DNA from: an uncultured Lachnospiraceae bacterium
GTDB taxonomy: Bacteria > Bacillota > Clostridia > Lachnospirales > Lachnospiraceae
Direction: 5' to 3'
Length of the DNA: 62,750 nt
Assembly: GCA_946535225.1 (NCBI GenBank)
Contig: CAMNDJ010000004.1
Location: 1-62,750, forward strand
Part shown: positions 18,666-29,013 of the stretch, piece by piece
Layout of the letters: each line of letters begins with the position of its first letter
Position numbering within the stretch: the stretch's first letter is position 1
Position numbers and translations under genes: made by a program
The notes under the pieces: generated by a model
The model's input: the letters and a program-made list of their open reading frames with translations, nothing else
What the model was told of the DNA's origin: nothing
The model's database searches: none

Positions 18666-20150
18666 ATGAAATGTGAAAACTGCGGATTCGAATTGGATGA
18701 AAATGCGATCTTCTGTTCCAGATGCGGAACAGAAGTTAAATTCGTGCCCGAATTTGTTCCGGAGGTTGAGATCAGTATTGAAGAATCCATTCAGGGTATC
18801 GTTTCCGAGATAACCGAGGATGAAGATGACTATATGAGTGGTGAAGCCGCCAATTTCAGGGGAGAATCATCACAGGTAGGCGATCTTATGACAGATCCCG
18901 GAGATTATTCATCCGATGATCGTGATGATAAGGCTATGATCCCGCCGATCTTTAAATTGATCTATGCGATCGCGATGGGGCTTGTGCTGACGGGACTTCT
19001 GGTATTCTTAGGCGTGATGATCTACAGGGATAATTCCGACAGATATCAGTGTAAAAAGGGTGACGAAGCGTTTGATGCAAACAATTTCAAACAGGCTGTA
19101 AGTTACTATGAGAAGGCTGTTGATATCGAACCGGAGAATATCAATTACAGAGTCAAACTTGCCGATTGTTATGTTGCGATGGGCAATCAGGATATGGCTG
19201 TGGAATGCTATAAAGACATGATAATCTACGATCCGAATTCTACGCTTGCCTATTCGCAGGTGATCGCGCTGTATGAAAGTAACGGCTCTTATGATGAGAT
19301 AGACGATTTCCTTGAGCATTACGGCAATGACAAGATCAGAGAAGCTTTTGTGGACTATCTTGCCTATCCTCCCGTCTTCAGCGAAGAAAGCGGAAGCTTT
19401 GACGAAGCTGTCATACTCACGCTTACCAGTGAGACCAAGGGTACGATATACTATACCGAAGACGGGTCGACTCCGAGTGAATCCAGTCCCGTATACACTG
19501 AGCCTTTGTATCTTAAGAAGGGCAAGCATGTGATACAGGCCTTTTTCAAGAACGAATACGGAGTATGTTCTTCGGTCAAGAGATGTGACTATGATGTTTT
19601 GGCAGAAGCGCCTTCCGAACCCATGATATCCTTGGAATCGGGTGATTATGATACTCCGCAGTTAATAAGGATAACCGTTCCCGAAGACTGCCGTGTGTAC
19701 TACACTCTTGATGAGAGTACGCCGGATCAAAACAGCAGGATATACGGCGAGCCGATACCTGTATCGGACGGGGTTACGAGGCTTAAATGTGTGGCCTATA
19801 ACAGCAATAACATTGCCAGTGACATTGTAGAGAGAGAATACAAGGTCAGCGTGGTGACGGCTTTTACTCCCGAGATCGGGCTTGAGCATTTAAGTCAGCA
19901 CCTGGCGGATATCGGATATATAAAGGACAATACCGGAGCTACTGAGATCTATCCCGGAAATTTCATATATATGTACAGCGATATGCGGTATATAGGAGGA
20001 AGATCCCTGTATTGCTATAATGAGTACTATATCCTCGGAACGGGAGTCAAGTCCATGACAAGTAACATTTTCGGCGTGGACTGTATCACGGGGGAAGTGT
20101 TCTTAGTCAGAAAAGGTTCGGGTGATACTTATTCTATCAGTCCCTTCTGA
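18666..20150 (+). CDS. Zinc-ribbon, single-TM, TPR protein with two chitobiase/beta-hexosaminidase C-terminal-like repeats
   Basis: CENCGFELDENAIFCSRCGTE; TM VLTGLLVFLGVMI; TPR-like YYEKAVDIEPENINYRVKLADCYVAMGN; YYTEDGSTPSESSPVYTEP and YYTLDESTPDQNSRIYGEP. Confidence 0.85.
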   Translation: MKCENCGFELDENAIFCSRCGTEVKFVPEFVPEVEISIEESIQGIVSEITEDEDDYMSGEAANFRGESSQVGDLMTDPGDYSSDDRDDKAMIPPIFKLIYAIAMGLVLTGLLVFLGVMIYRDNSDRYQCKKGDEAFDANNFKQAVSYYEKAVDIEPENINYRVKLADCYVAMGNQDMAVECYKDMIIYDPNSTLAYSQVIALYESNGSYDEIDDFLEHYGNDKIREAFVDYLAYPPVFSEESGSFDEAVILTLTSETKGTIYYTEDGSTPSESSPVYTEPLYLKKGKHVIQAFFKNEYGVCSSVKRCDYDVLAEAPSEPMISLESGDYDTPQLIRITVPEDCRVYYTLDESTPDQNSRIYGEPIPVSDGVTRLKCVAYNSNNIASDIVEREYKVSVVTAFTPEIGLEHLSQHLADIGYIKDNTGATEIYPGNFIYMYSDMRYIGGRSLYCYNEYYILGTGVKSMTSNIFGVDCITGEVFLVRKGSGDTYSISPF

Positions 20151-20154
20151 TCTG

Positions 20155-20183
20155 TTGATTTTTTGAACGTTTAATATTATCAT
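20155..20183 (+). promoter_or_regulatory. Putative promoter for the NfnAB-like pair
   Basis: TTGATT, 17-bp spacer, TATCAT. Confidence 0.5.
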
Positions 20184-20213
20184 TATACGGATATTTATTA
20201 TATGGAGGATGGA

Positions 20214-21092
20214 ATGTACAAGATAATCGAAGCCAAAAAACTAGCTTCCAACATCTGCCAGATGATAGTGGAAGCACCCAGAGTTGCACGTAAATGTATG
20301 CCCGGACAGTTCCTTATAGTAAGGACGGGCCCGGACAGTGAGAGAATAGCTCTTACGATATGTGATTACGACAGAGATAAGGGTACGATAACCATCGTAT
20401 TCCAGACGGTGGGAGCAAGTACTGAGGTCATGAGCAGACTTAAGACCGGTGACAGTTTCCACGATGTCGTAGGTCCTTTGGGAAGAGCATCGGAGCTTAC
20501 TGAGGAGTCTGTCGAAGAACTCAGAAACAAAAAGATATTATTCGTTGCGGGAGGCGTAGGAACAGCGCCTGTATATCCCCAGGTCAAATGGTTAAATGAG
20601 CAGGGAGTCAAGGCCGATGTCATCGTAGGAGCCAAGACCAAGGATATTCTTATACTTGAAGATGAGATGAAGGCTGTTGCGGGTAACCTGTACATAACCA
20701 CCGACGACGGTTCATACGGACGCAGCGGTATGGTGACCAAGGTCATAGAAGATCTTGTGGCTGAGGGCAATCATTATGATGTCTGCATCGCCATCGGACC
20801 TATGATCATGATGAAGTTCGTATGTAAACTGACCAGGGAACTCGGACTTAAGACCATAGTCAGTATGAATCCCATAATGGTCGACGGAACCGGTATGTGC
20901 GGTGCATGCCGTATCATCGTTGGAGATGAAGTTAAGTTTGCCTGTGTTGACGGACCTGAGTTTGACGGTCATCTTGTTGATTTCGACGGCGCCATGAAAC
21001 GTTCCCAGATGTACAAGGACGAGGAAGGCCGTAAGATGTTGGCTCTGCAGGAAGGTGATACACATCACGGCGGATGTGGTAATTGCGATTAA
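20214..21092 (+). CDS. Sulfide/dihydroorotate dehydrogenase-like FAD/NAD-binding protein (NfnA-like)
   Basis: FAD/NAD reductase fold (PGQFLIVRTG, FVAGGVGTAPVYPQVKWL), C-terminal Cys cluster MCGACRI...HHGGCGNC; SD ggagg before ATG 20214. Confidence 0.88.
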   Translation: MYKIIEAKKLASNICQMIVEAPRVARKCMPGQFLIVRTGPDSERIALTICDYDRDKGTITIVFQTVGASTEVMSRLKTGDSFHDVVGPLGRASELTEESVEELRNKKILFVAGGVGTAPVYPQVKWLNEQGVKADVIVGAKTKDILILEDEMKAVAGNLYITTDDGSYGRSGMVTKVIEDLVAEGNHYDVCIAIGPMIMMKFVCKLTRELGLKTIVSMNPIMVDGTGMCGACRIIVGDEVKFACVDGPEFDGHLVDFDGAMKRSQMYKDEEGRKMLALQEGDTHHGGCGNCD

Positions 21093-21110
21093 GGAACAGG
21101 AGGAAGATAA

Positions 21111-22499
21111 ATGGAAACAGATGTACTTAAGAGAGTTCCTGTTCGTGAGCAGGATCCCCAGGTCAGAGCGAAGAATTTTGAAGAGGTTTGTCTGGGATAT
21201 AATGAAGAAGAAGCCAAATGTGAGGCAACACGCTGCATTAACTGTAAGAATGCACAGTGCATAAAGGGCTGTCCCGTAGCCATCAACATCCCGGGGTTCA
21301 TTGAACAGGTCAAGAACGGGGATTTTAAGAAAGCATATGAGATAATAGCCGAGTCGAGTGCACTTCCTGCCGTATGCGGAAGAGTCTGCCCTCAGGAGAC
21401 ACAGTGCGAAGGCAAGTGTATCCGCGGTATCAAAGGCGATCCGATATCTATAGGTAAACTGGAGAGATTTGTTGCCGATTGGGCTGCCGAGAACGGTATC
21501 AAACCGGTATCCGATGCAGCTAAGAAGGGTAAGAAGGTTGCTGTGATCGGTTCGGGTCCTGCAGGTCTTACCTGTGCAGGCGATCTTGCCAGAATGGGAT
21601 ATGACGTTACGATATTTGAGGCCCTTCATGAAGCGGGCGGAGTGCTCGTATACGGTATTCCGGAATTCAGGTTACCTAAAGACAAGGTAGTTAAGCATGA
21701 GATAGAGAATGTTAAGGCATTAGGCGTCAAGATCGAGACCAATGTTATCATAGGCAAGTCGGTAACCATTGATGAACTCATAGAAGAAGAGGGCTTTGAT
21801 GCTATATTCATCGGTTCCGGCGCAGGGCTTCCCAAGTTTATGGGCATTCCGGGCGAGACGGCAAGCGGAGTATTCTCTGCAAATGAATACCTGACCAGAA
21901 GTAACCTCATGAAAGCTTATGATCCGAAGAGTCCTACTCCCATCAAGATCGGACGTAAGGTTGCGGTAGTCGGTGGCGGTAACGTTGCGATGGATGCGGC
22001 AAGGACCGCATTGAGACTTGGCAGCGAAGTGCACATAGTATACAGACGTTCCGAAGAAGAACTTCCTGCGAGAATAGAAGAAGTACATCATGCCAAGGAA
22101 GAAGGCGTGGTATTCGATCTTCTGACCAATCCCGTTGAGATACTCACTGATGAAAACGGCTGGGTAAACGGCATCAAATGTATCAGAATGGAGCTCGGCG
22201 AGCCTGATGAATCAGGAAGAAGACGTCCGGTTGAGGTAGCGGGAAGTGAATTTGTGATCGACGTTGATACAGTCATCATGTCGCTCGGAACAAGTCCTAA
22301 TCCGTTGATATCTTCGACTACGGCCGGTCTTGATGTTAATAAGAAAGGATGTATCATAGCAGCAGAAGACACCGGTGCTACTTCAAAAGACGGTGTATAT
22401 GCCGGAGGCGATGCCGTAACGGGTGCAGCAACTGTTATCCTGGCGATGGGTGCCGGCAAGTCTGCAGCGGCAGGTATTGATGAGTATTTGAGCAAATGA
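21111..22499 (+). CDS. gltA: NADPH-dependent glutamate synthase small-subunit-like oxidoreductase (NfnB-like)
   Basis: ATRCINCKNAQCIKGCPVAINIPGFI, CPQETQCEGKCIRG, IGSGPAGLTCAGDLARMGYDVTIFEA. Confidence 0.9.
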   Translation: METDVLKRVPVREQDPQVRAKNFEEVCLGYNEEEAKCEATRCINCKNAQCIKGCPVAINIPGFIEQVKNGDFKKAYEIIAESSALPAVCGRVCPQETQCEGKCIRGIKGDPISIGKLERFVADWAAENGIKPVSDAAKKGKKVAVIGSGPAGLTCAGDLARMGYDVTIFEALHEAGGVLVYGIPEFRLPKDKVVKHEIENVKALGVKIETNVIIGKSVTIDELIEEEGFDAIFIGSGAGLPKFMGIPGETASGVFSANEYLTRSNLMKAYDPKSPTPIKIGRKVAVVGGGNVAMDAARTALRLGSEVHIVYRRSEEELPARIEEVHHAKEEGVVFDLLTNPVEILTDENGWVNGIKCIRMELGEPDESGRRRPVEVAGSEFVIDVDTVIMSLGTSPNPLISSTTAGLDVNKKGCIIAAEDTGATSKDGVYAGGDAVTGAATVILAMGAGKSAAAGIDEYLSK

Positions 22500-22978
22500 T
22501 GAACATTACCGTATTGTGTGTAGGTAAGAATAAAGAATCTTTTTACAGAGAGGCGCTTGCAGAGTATGTCAAGCGTCTCTCTAAGTATTGTAAGACAAAG
22601 ATCATCGAGGTAAAGGATGAGCCTACTCCGGATGGAGCCTCAGCTTCGGTATGCGAGGATATCTTAAGGACAGAAGGCGAAAGACTGCTTGGCAAGATGC
22701 CCTCCGGCGCTTACATCATAGCTACGGCCGTTGAGGGAAAGTCTTATACGTCCGAAGAGATGGCTGATATGATAAATGATCTCAGTATAAAGGGCGTTTC
22801 TCATATCTGTTTTGTGATAGGCGGAAGCCTGGGATTGTCGGATGAGATCAAAAAGAGAGCGGATCTTTTGCTTAGCTTCTCTAAGATGACTTTCCCACAC
22901 GGACTGATGAGAGTGATACTGGCCGAACAGATATATCGTTCGTTTAGGATCATCAAAAATGAGCCTTATCATAAGTAG
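22496..22978 (+). CDS. rlmH: 23S rRNA (pseudouridine(1915)-N(3))-methyltransferase RlmH
   Basis: EYVKRLSKYCK, VIGGSLGLSDEIKKRADLLLSFSKMTFPHGLMRVILAEQIYRSFRIIKNEPYHK. Confidence 0.97.
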   Translation: MMNITVLCVGKNKESFYREALAEYVKRLSKYCKTKIIEVKDEPTPDGASASVCEDILRTEGERLLGKMPSGAYIIATAVEGKSYTSEEMADMINDLSIKGVSHICFVIGGSLGLSDEIKKRADLLLSFSKMTFPHGLMRVILAEQIYRSFRIIKNEPYHK

Positions 22979-23021
22979 TAAAAACATATACGTTATGCGT
23001 ATACCAAATGCTTCAAAAGGC

Positions 23022-23050
23022 TTGTATTTGAATGTTTCTGATGTTAAAAT
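23022..23050 (+). promoter_or_regulatory. Putative promoter upstream of phoH
   Basis: TTGTAT, 17-bp spacer, TAAAAT. Confidence 0.6.
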
Positions 23051-23058
23051 AAGTAAGA

Positions 23059-24033
23059 TTGGGTACAGTGCGCGATATGGAAGATTCTTTGGATTTGATA
23101 ACAAAAGATGCCGCCAATGTCTTCGGGCAGTTTGATGTCTTCTTAAAGAAGATAGAACGAAGTCTTGGCGTTAATATCGTTTTCAGAAATGACAAGGTGA
23201 TACTGTCGGGAAATGACAGTGCTGTAAGACGCGCCGGCTCCGTCATAAGGACTCTGGCTGAACTCTCATCCAGAGGTCATGAGATCAACGAACAACAGGT
23301 GGATTACGCGATCGCTATGAGTTATGAGAATACCGAGGGTGAATTACTGACAATAGATAAGGATCTGATCTGTCATACGGTTTCGGGCAGACCGATAAAG
23401 CCCAAGACTGTCGGTCAGAAGAAGTATATTGATTCCATAAGGAACAATATGATCGTTTTCTCCATGGGTCCGGCAGGTACGGGCAAGACCTATCTTGCAA
23501 TGGCTATGGCGATAACCGCATTCAAGAACGGTGAAGTGGAGAGGCTCATTCTCACACGTCCGGCCATTGAAGCAGGCGAGAAACTCGGTTTTCTTCCGGG
23601 CGACCTTCAGAGCAAGGTAGATCCGTATTTAAGACCCTTGTATGATGCGCTGTATCAGATAATGGGAGCGGACAGTTTCCTTAAGAATATGGAGAAGGGA
23701 CTTATCGAGGTCGCGCCTTTGGCTTATATGAGAGGACGTACTCTGGATAATGCCTATATCATTTTAGATGAGGCTCAGAATACAACACCTGCTCAGATGA
23801 AGATGTTCTTAACGAGGATCGGATTCGGCTCCAAGGTCGTGATCACGGGAGACAGGACACAGAAAGATCTTCCGGCAGGAACCACATCGGGGCTTGATGT
23901 TGCGCTTAAAGTGCTCAAAGACGTCGAAGGCATAGGCTTTGCTGAGCTTGACAGCAGAGATGTCGTAAGACACCCGCTCGTACAGCGTATCGTTCAGGCT
24001 TATGACAGATACGAGAATAAGAAAAAGAAATGA
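23059..24033 (+). CDS. phoH: PhoH family protein (TTG 23059 or ATG 23077 start)
   Basis: GPAGTGKTYLAMAMAITAFKNGEVERLILTRPAIEAGEKLGFLPGDLQ, YIILDEAQNTTPAQMKMFLTRIGFGSKVVITGD. Confidence 0.95.
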   Translation: MGTVRDMEDSLDLITKDAANVFGQFDVFLKKIERSLGVNIVFRNDKVILSGNDSAVRRAGSVIRTLAELSSRGHEINEQQVDYAIAMSYENTEGELLTIDKDLICHTVSGRPIKPKTVGQKKYIDSIRNNMIVFSMGPAGTGKTYLAMAMAITAFKNGEVERLILTRPAIEAGEKLGFLPGDLQSKVDPYLRPLYDALYQIMGADSFLKNMEKGLIEVAPLAYMRGRTLDNAYIILDEAQNTTPAQMKMFLTRIGFGSKVVITGDRTQKDLPAGTTSGLDVALKVLKDVEGIGFAELDSRDVVRHPLVQRIVQAYDRYENKKKK

Positions 24034-24536
24034 GATTGTTTCTGGATAATGACACAGATGTCATTATGAATTTTGATTATGAAGACACGGCCCGGGCAGT
24101 CATTGAAGAAGCACTTAAGATGCTTGATTGTCCGCTTGATTTAGAGGTCAGTATTCTGCTTACGGATAATGAGACCATACGCATATATAACCGTGATACG
24201 AGAGATATTGATTCGCCCACGGACGTGTTGTCTTATCCGGGGCTTGAATATGACAGACCGGGTGCTTTTTCAACAGAAGGAGTACTGGCGGATTGCACCG
24301 ATCCGGAGACCGGTCTTATCAACCTCGGAGAAATGATAATATCTCTTGACAAGGTTGTCAGTCAGGCTGCGCAGTACGGTCATTCAAAAAAGAGGGAGTT
24401 TGCATTCCTTGTAGCTCACAGTATTCTGCATCTTTGCGGATTTGATCATGAGACAGATGAGGAAGCAAAAGAAATGTTCGGTCTGCAGGATGAGATCCTG
24501 GATCATCTGGGGATAACGAGAGATATATCAGACTGA
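24030..24536 (+). CDS. ybeY: Endoribonuclease YbeY
   Basis: RDIDSPTDVLSYP, HSILHLCGFDHETDEEAKEM (HxxxHxxGxDH). Confidence 0.95.
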   Translation: MRLFLDNDTDVIMNFDYEDTARAVIEEALKMLDCPLDLEVSILLTDNETIRIYNRDTRDIDSPTDVLSYPGLEYDRPGAFSTEGVLADCTDPETGLINLGEMIISLDKVVSQAAQYGHSKKREFAFLVAHSILHLCGFDHETDEEAKEMFGLQDEILDHLGITRDISD

Positions 24537-24556
24537 AACGGATTTGGAGTTAACAA

Positions 24557-26158
24557 ATGAACATCAAAGATCATGTTCGTCTTTTGACTAGATTATTGCA
24601 TATCATATTCTGGATGATACTTGCCTATCTGGCAGGTGATGTCGGCATGGGATTCTATTATATCGGATTCATCATCACAGAGACTCTGTTCGTTATATTC
24701 GAAGGGGGGCTTGTTCAGGCTGTCGCCAGAATGGTGACCATCAGAAGATCCAAGGGACTGCATTATAATTCGGGACTTGTATTCAGATACGGGGTTTTGT
24801 ACAGCCTGCTTATCGGCATCGCATTCGGATTTATCATCTGGTCTTTTTCATCCCGGATATACGGCAAGGCAATCGGATATCTGCTTCCTGAGAGCGTGTT
24901 CGCTGTCATGGGCATATATTTTGCTATCCATATGTTAAAAGGATGCCTCAGAGGATACTACTACGGCAAGAACAATGTGATGATATGCCTTATCGCTGAA
25001 GTCGTGCAGTGTGTTGTGATGCTGGCTCTTTGCCCCGTACTGGTGATAAGACTTTACAGATACGGAATGAATATCTCGGGATTGCTCAAGAATCCTCTTT
25101 ATGCAAATATAGGCGGAGCCATCGGAGCGGTGACGGCACAGTGCATCGGCGTTGTTGCAGCCATACTCGTACTCATTATCGGTGACAGGATAGCGGGGAA
25201 TGTGTTCAGGAATGAATATAACTCCGTTAAAGGCGTTGATAACGGCAGAAACATCACGCTGACGTTCTTAAAAGTCAGCCTTACATATATCGGAGAGCAT
25301 TTGCTTCCTGTATTGACGATAGTATCTATTCTTATCATGTACGTTAAGAAGGGTTCTCAGAGCGGAACGGATATTAAGGAGATATTTGTGCGCATCGGTG
25401 TTTTTGCGGGTAAATATCTTCTTATACTTGGCGCGATACTTGCTGTATTTATGGAGTTTGCCGACAGGGAGATCAAGAAGATCAGAACCGATGTAGGTCG
25501 TGAAGAGCATAAAAACGCGAGAACACGTTCCGTATATCTTCTGAGGAACACGATCATGCTGCTTTTGCCGGTAATGCTTTTGTTGATCATTACAGCAGAT
25601 CCGTTGATCAAAATTTTCTTTGCAGGCAGAACAAGTCTCGGTATCAAACTTATAAGGCAGGGCGGTATAGCGATCCTGCTTCTCGGGATCATATATATGA
25701 GCAAGGGAGTATTAAATGCGATCAAATTCGGCAGATATTCGTTAGTGGCGGCCGTAAGCGGATATGTCGTAACGATGATAGCTGCCGCTGCGATGATCGG
25801 TTCGGATTCCGATATAAGTGCGATCGTGATCGCATATGTCATAGGACTCATAGTGGAAACAGCAGTGAGTCTGTTTGCTTTCTACAGACTGATCGGCTTC
25901 GACCCGATAGATATGGCGATAAGGATAGGCAAGATAGCCGTGTCGGGAGCTGTGTTCGCGGGAATGATCGCTATACTCGATCATTTCATCGTGATGAACG
26001 TGATCTTTTTTGCCATTGCTCTGATTATTTCCTATGCGGCATATATAGTCACTCTTATAGTGGTCAAAGGCGTGACTGTTCGAGATATCAATTCGTTAAA
26101 CGGAACACTGATATATTATCCGTTGGCTTTCTTGGGCAATATGTTTATGAACAGATGA
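24557..26158 (+). CDS. Polytopic membrane protein, MOP-superfamily/SpoVB-like flippase (divergent)
   Basis: About 12-14 hydrophobic segments, MATE/MOP-like layout; weak family motifs. Confidence 0.65.
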   Translation: MNIKDHVRLLTRLLHIIFWMILAYLAGDVGMGFYYIGFIITETLFVIFEGGLVQAVARMVTIRRSKGLHYNSGLVFRYGVLYSLLIGIAFGFIIWSFSSRIYGKAIGYLLPESVFAVMGIYFAIHMLKGCLRGYYYGKNNVMICLIAEVVQCVVMLALCPVLVIRLYRYGMNISGLLKNPLYANIGGAIGAVTAQCIGVVAAILVLIIGDRIAGNVFRNEYNSVKGVDNGRNITLTFLKVSLTYIGEHLLPVLTIVSILIMYVKKGSQSGTDIKEIFVRIGVFAGKYLLILGAILAVFMEFADREIKKIRTDVGREEHKNARTRSVYLLRNTIMLLLPVMLLLIITADPLIKIFFAGRTSLGIKLIRQGGIAILLLGIIYMSKGVLNAIKFGRYSLVAAVSGYVVTMIAAAAMIGSDSDISAIVIAYVIGLIVETAVSLFAFYRLIGFDPIDMAIRIGKIAVSGAVFAGMIAILDHFIVMNVIFFAIALIISYAAYIVTLIVVKGVTVRDINSLNGTLIYYPLAFLGNMFMNR

Positions 26159-26192
26159 TCTTATGATCAGGGCCTTAACCCGGAGGAAGAGT

Positions 26193-27416
26193 ATGGAAGT
26201 ACTGGTGATAGGCGGCGGAGCATCCGGCATGATGGCTGCGATAAGTGCAGCATCAATGGGCGCATACGTGACAATATACGAAAAAGAGAACATACTCGGC
26301 AAAAAGCTTCTGCGTACCGGAAACGGAAGATGCAATCTCGGAAACAGGGAACTGAGGACTGACTGCTATCATTCGCGCGACAATGAGCTCTTAGACGGTT
26401 ACTTTTATAAATTTGATGAAGATGACACGATAAGGACGTTCAGGAGTCTCGGACTTATAGTCAAGGAATCTCACGGACTGTTTTATCCGTTCTGTGAGCA
26501 GGCTTCAGTCGTCAGGGATGTTTTGGAGAGTAATATCAGAGGATATGACATCACCGTCAGGACGGACACGACAGTAGAATCCGTCGTAAAGAAAGACCCT
26601 GACAGCTTTGTTGTTACGGCAGGAGGGGTATCCAAAGAGTTTGACAGAGTGATTCTTTCCTGCGGAAGTTATGCAGGTATCGAGAAAAAAGACAGGATAC
26701 CGAGCGACCATGACGGTTATGCCATAGCGTACAGTTTGGGACATACGATAATCCCTGTAAAGCCTTCCCTGTGTGCGCTGACTGTCAGGGAAGATATACT
26801 TAAAGATGTTGCCGGCGTAAGATGTGAAGCCATGGTCAATCTTGTTAAGGACGGAGCTTACATCGGCAGCGAATACGGCGAACTCCAGATCACGGATCAC
26901 GGATTGAGCGGTATCCCCGTATTTCAGTTAAGTCATTATGTCGGAGTCGATCCGGACGGAGAATATAAACTTACGATAGATCTTATGCCGGGCATGAATG
27001 AAGATGAATATATAAGCCTTATGCAGGGCAGGATGCTTCAATTCCAGGGAGCTTCCGTCCGTGATTTCATGCTGGGCACCATAAATTCAAAACTTGCTGC
27101 ACTTTTGATAGCGCAGGCCGGGCTAAAAGAAGATGATACCGTATCTGATGAGACGGAAGATGCGATCATAACCTTAGTCGGACTTATCAGGTGTTTTACC
27201 TTAAGCGTAAAGGGTACGAGAGATCACGCTCATGCGCAGTGCTGCAGCGGCGGGGTTCCGCTAAGGGAAGTGGATGATGATCTTTGCTCCGTCAAAACTC
27301 CGGGCCTTTATATTTGCGGTGAGATGCTTGATGTAGACGGCGCCTGCGGCGGATATAATCTGCAGTGGGCATGGACGAGCGGATATATCGCCGGCAGAGC
27401 TGCAGGAACTTATTGA
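26193..27416 (+). CDS. BaiN/HI0933-type NAD(P)/FAD-dependent oxidoreductase
   Basis: VIGGGASGMMAAISAASMGAYVTIYEKENILGKKLLRTGNGRCNLGN, CGEMLDVDGACGGYNLQWAWTSGYIAG. Confidence 0.93.
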   Translation: MEVLVIGGGASGMMAAISAASMGAYVTIYEKENILGKKLLRTGNGRCNLGNRELRTDCYHSRDNELLDGYFYKFDEDDTIRTFRSLGLIVKESHGLFYPFCEQASVVRDVLESNIRGYDITVRTDTTVESVVKKDPDSFVVTAGGVSKEFDRVILSCGSYAGIEKKDRIPSDHDGYAIAYSLGHTIIPVKPSLCALTVREDILKDVAGVRCEAMVNLVKDGAYIGSEYGELQITDHGLSGIPVFQLSHYVGVDPDGEYKLTIDLMPGMNEDEYISLMQGRMLQFQGASVRDFMLGTINSKLAALLIAQAGLKEDDTVSDETEDAIITLVGLIRCFTLSVKGTRDHAHAQCCSGGVPLREVDDDLCSVKTPGLYICGEMLDVDGACGGYNLQWAWTSGYIAGRAAGTY

Positions 27417-27420
27417 TGAT

Positions 27421-29013
27421 ATGAATGATTTGGTCATCCGCATAAACGGATTAAAGATCGGAATTGAAGATAAGGACTGTTTGGGGACATTGGATAAGCT
27501 TGTACGTAAGAAGCTTCGGACCGACAGTATCGATTCTGTAAAGATAGTAAAAGAGAGCATAGATGCCAGGCACAAGCCTGAGATCTTCAGAGTATATACA
27601 GTAGATGTATCGGTACATAACCCCGAAAAAACGCTGGCAAAGAGCAAATGCCGTAATGCGGTCATATATAAGAGACCGGAATATGTCTGGCCCGAAGGCG
27701 GACCTTCAGAATACAGGCCCGTGATCATAGGAATGGGCCCTGCGGGGCTTTTCTGTGGTTATATGCTCGCCATGGCCGGTTGCAGACCCATCATCTGCGA
27801 CAGGGGAAAATGCATAGAAGACAGAAGGAAGGATGTCAGCCGTTTCTGGGAGACGGGCGCTCTTGATACAGAAAGTAATGTTCAATTCGGTGAAGGCGGT
27901 GCCGGAACGTTCTCGGACGGCAAGCTTAATACACTTGTTAACGACAAGAACGGACGAAACGGTAAAGTCCTTGAGATATTTGTACAAAACGGCGCGCCTG
28001 AAGAGATCCTGTATAAGAGCAAGCCTCATATAGGTACGGATGTATTAGCCGATGTAGTTGTATCAATGCGTGAGCATATCATCCAAAAAGGCGGAGAGTT
28101 TAAGTACGGATGCAAACTTGTATCGGTTGAGAATTCAGGGCAACTGTCCAAAGCGGTATTTGAAGACGGAAGTAAGATCATCACGGATTCACTTGTGCTT
28201 GCGATAGGCCACAGTGCCAGGGATACGTTCAGGGTCCTGCATGAATCGGGCGTTCCGATGTCAAATAAAGCTTTTGCGGTAGGACTCAGAGTCATCCATC
28301 CTCAGAAGATGATAAATGAGGCCATGTACGGACTTAATACGGCGGCAGAAATTATCGGTGCGGCTCCTTATAAGCTGACATACAAGGCATCGTCGGGAAG
28401 AGGTGTTTACAGCTTCTGTAACTGTCCCGGCGGATATGTTGTCAATGCATCGTCAGAGGAAGGCAGGACTGCCGTTAACGGAATGAGCTACAGCAAAAGA
28501 GACGGCGATTACGCAAACAGCGGTATCATCGTGACTGTTACTCCCGATGATTACGGAAGTGACGATGTACTTGCCGGCATGGAATTCCAAAGAGGATTGG
28601 AAGCGAAAGCATACAGGCTCGGACAGGGTGACATTCCCGTACAGAGTTATCCTGCATACAGAGACAGATATATTGATGAGACAGACCCTGAATATGATGC
28701 ATTTAAGGGCAGGATCAGGTTTACGGATATGTCGGATCTTTTGCCGGGTGAACTCAGAGATGCGTTCATAGAGGGAATGGAAGGCTTTGACAAAGTCATT
28801 CCGGGATTTGCTTCAAATAAGGCTTTACTCGCAGGCATTGAGAGCAGAACATCTTCGCCTGTCAGGATAGAACGGGGCAATGACGGAAGATCGACATACG
28901 GAGCGGTATATCCGTGCGGTGAAGGAGCCGGTTACGCGGGCGGCATAACATCCGCGGCGATGGACGGCATATATATAGCGGAGGAGATATGGAAGAAGCA
29001 TTTGACAAGATAA
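27421..29013 (+). CDS. FAD-dependent dehydrogenase (COG2509-like)
   Basis: IGMGPAGLFCGYMLAMAGCRPIICDRGK, NVQFGEGGAGTFSDGKLNTLV, AGGITSAAMDGI. Confidence 0.9.
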   Translation: MNDLVIRINGLKIGIEDKDCLGTLDKLVRKKLRTDSIDSVKIVKESIDARHKPEIFRVYTVDVSVHNPEKTLAKSKCRNAVIYKRPEYVWPEGGPSEYRPVIIGMGPAGLFCGYMLAMAGCRPIICDRGKCIEDRRKDVSRFWETGALDTESNVQFGEGGAGTFSDGKLNTLVNDKNGRNGKVLEIFVQNGAPEEILYKSKPHIGTDVLADVVVSMREHIIQKGGEFKYGCKLVSVENSGQLSKAVFEDGSKIITDSLVLAIGHSARDTFRVLHESGVPMSNKAFAVGLRVIHPQKMINEAMYGLNTAAEIIGAAPYKLTYKASSGRGVYSFCNCPGGYVVNASSEEGRTAVNGMSYSKRDGDYANSGIIVTVTPDDYGSDDVLAGMEFQRGLEAKAYRLGQGDIPVQSYPAYRDRYIDETDPEYDAFKGRIRFTDMSDLLPGELRDAFIEGMEGFDKVIPGFASNKALLAGIESRTSSPVRIERGNDGRSTYGAVYPCGEGAGYAGGITSAAMDGIYIAEEIWKKHLTR

